A stretch of 6,035 nucleotides of DNA from contig JAUWNQ010000037.1 in NCBI GenBank assembly GCA_030612565.1, forward strand, positions 1 to 6,035, given 5' to 3'. Positions 5,432 to 6,035 of this stretch are shown in pieces; the first letter of the stretch is position 1; every line of letters begins with the position of its first letter. A program made the position numbers and the translations under genes. The notes under the pieces were generated by a model, which saw nothing but the letters and a program-made list of their open reading frames with translations, did no database searches and was not told where the DNA came from. Origin of the DNA: Candidatus Bipolaricaulota bacterium (GTDB lineage Bacteria > Bipolaricaulota > Bipolaricaulia > UBA7950 > UBA9294).

Positions 5432-6035
5432 ATGTTTTCACGAGTTTCGATGCGATTTGCTGTTGTTCTTTGTCTGATCTCTCTGCTTGCTTCTCTTTCC
5501 GGCGTTGCTGCTGATAAACCCGTTTACGTTGACGGTATCGATGCTGCATTCCCCCCCTTCTCTTACATCGACGAGAGCGGAGATCCGGCTGGCTTTGATG
5601 TAGAAGTGATCCAATGGATCGCGGGTGAGATGGGCTTTGATGTGGAGATTGTTCCTGTCGATTGGGACGCGATCATTCCCACCCTGAAAATTGGAACCAT
5701 CGACATGATAGCTTCGGGAATGACCATCACTAGCGAGCGCCTGAAACAGGTCGATTTTACCGATCCCTACTGGTCGATCGACCTTGCGGTGGTCACGCGG
5801 AAAGTGGCAGATGACCAAGGAGAATCGGTTCCCCAGTTCAACATCTTCTCGGCTATCGCGGACGGCCAGACCGTCGGCGTACAGCGTGGGACGACCTCAC
5901 AGACTTGGCTCCAGAAGAACCTCATCGATAAAGGGATGACACTCGATCTCAAGCTCTACGATAGCTTCCTTCTCGTGGTGGAGGACCTCCTGATCGGTCG
6001 CATAGATGCTGCGGTCATGGACGAACCGACAGCAC
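5432..6035 (+). CDS. Amino-acid ABC transporter substrate-binding protein (SBP family 3), 3' end cut by window
   Basis: The extracytoplasmic binding component of a polar amino-acid ABC importer. The first 201 residues are visible and stay open to the window edge, against about 250-270 for the full family. Residues 1-27 form a signal peptide with probable cleavage after VAA27; Cys14 is not in a lipobox. The mature part shows family features: AAFPPFSYIDESGDPAGFDVE (38-58), WDAIIPTLKIGTIDMIASGMT (78-98), TSERLKQVDFTDPYW (100-114) with Arg103 expected to hold the ligand carboxylate, VGVQRGTT (148-155), and Asp197 in VMDEPTA, likely holding the ligand amine. The ribosome site AGGAGG (5421-5426) lies 5 nt before ATG 5432; ATG 5450 is too far from it. 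Permease and ATPase genes would be expected beyond the window. Which amino acid is bound cannot be read from the sequence; the His-rich ORF upstream only hints at histidine. Confidence 0.93.
   Translation, partial: MFSRVSMRFAVVLCLISLLASLSGVAADKPVYVDGIDAAFPPFSYIDESGDPAGFDVEVIQWIAGEMGFDVEIVPVDWDAIIPTLKIGTIDMIASGMTITSERLKQVDFTDPYWSIDLAVVTRKVADDQGESVPQFNIFSAIADGQTVGVQRGTTSQTWLQKNLIDKGMTLDLKLYDSFLLVVEDLLIGRIDAAVMDEPTA

Noticed and set aside
5438..5818. Minus-strand ORF of 126 codons under the substrate-binding protein gene
   Set aside because: It is antisense to a gene with clear family-3 binding-protein motifs and has no motif of its own.

Overview
The window comes from a bacterial chromosome with moderately high GC in its genes. 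Strong AGGAGG-type ribosome sites, sigma70-like promoters, a lipobox lipoprotein and secreted proteins all point to Bacteria. The molybdenum hydroxylase proteins resemble those of anaerobic purine-using bacteria (clostridial-type XdhA). The overall style would suit an uncultured anaerobic lineage such as Bipolaricaulota or a Chloroflexota relative. That placement is inference from protein style only, and the phylum is not settled. All real genes lie on the + strand.

Region 1 (1-2870) is the end of an operon for a xanthine dehydrogenase-family molybdenum hydroxylase. It holds the tail of an unidentified upstream gene, a small [2Fe-2S] subunit, and the large molybdopterin-binding subunit. The three are joined by ATGA/TGATG overlaps, so they are translationally coupled. 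A 14-bp perfect hairpin follows the last stop codon. The FAD subunit that completes such enzymes is not seen and may be the upstream gene. The likely role is hydroxylation of a purine or another N-heterocycle or aldehyde, with electrons passing from Mo through two [2Fe-2S] clusters to FAD.

Region 2 (2899-3948) is a single-gene unit: a promoter, a strong ribosome site, a lipoprotein with a Pro/Glu/Thr/Ala-rich tether and a probable LolA/LppX-like domain, and a good intrinsic terminator.

Region 3 (4128-4943) encodes an exported PKD-domain/thioredoxin-like (TlpA-type, CPAC) fusion, probably started from TTG.

Region 4 (4944-6035) begins with a stretch that has no convincing gene. A strong promoter (TTGACA-N17-TAGAGT) then drives a 28-codon ORF with an excellent ribosome site, rich in His and aromatic residues. 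Its stop codon lies inside a GC-rich hairpin. An AT-rich spacer with its own weaker promoter leads to an amino-acid ABC transporter substrate-binding protein that runs off the window. The 28-codon ORF is the most novel item. It could be a His-sensing leader peptide for the transporter gene or an independent microprotein.
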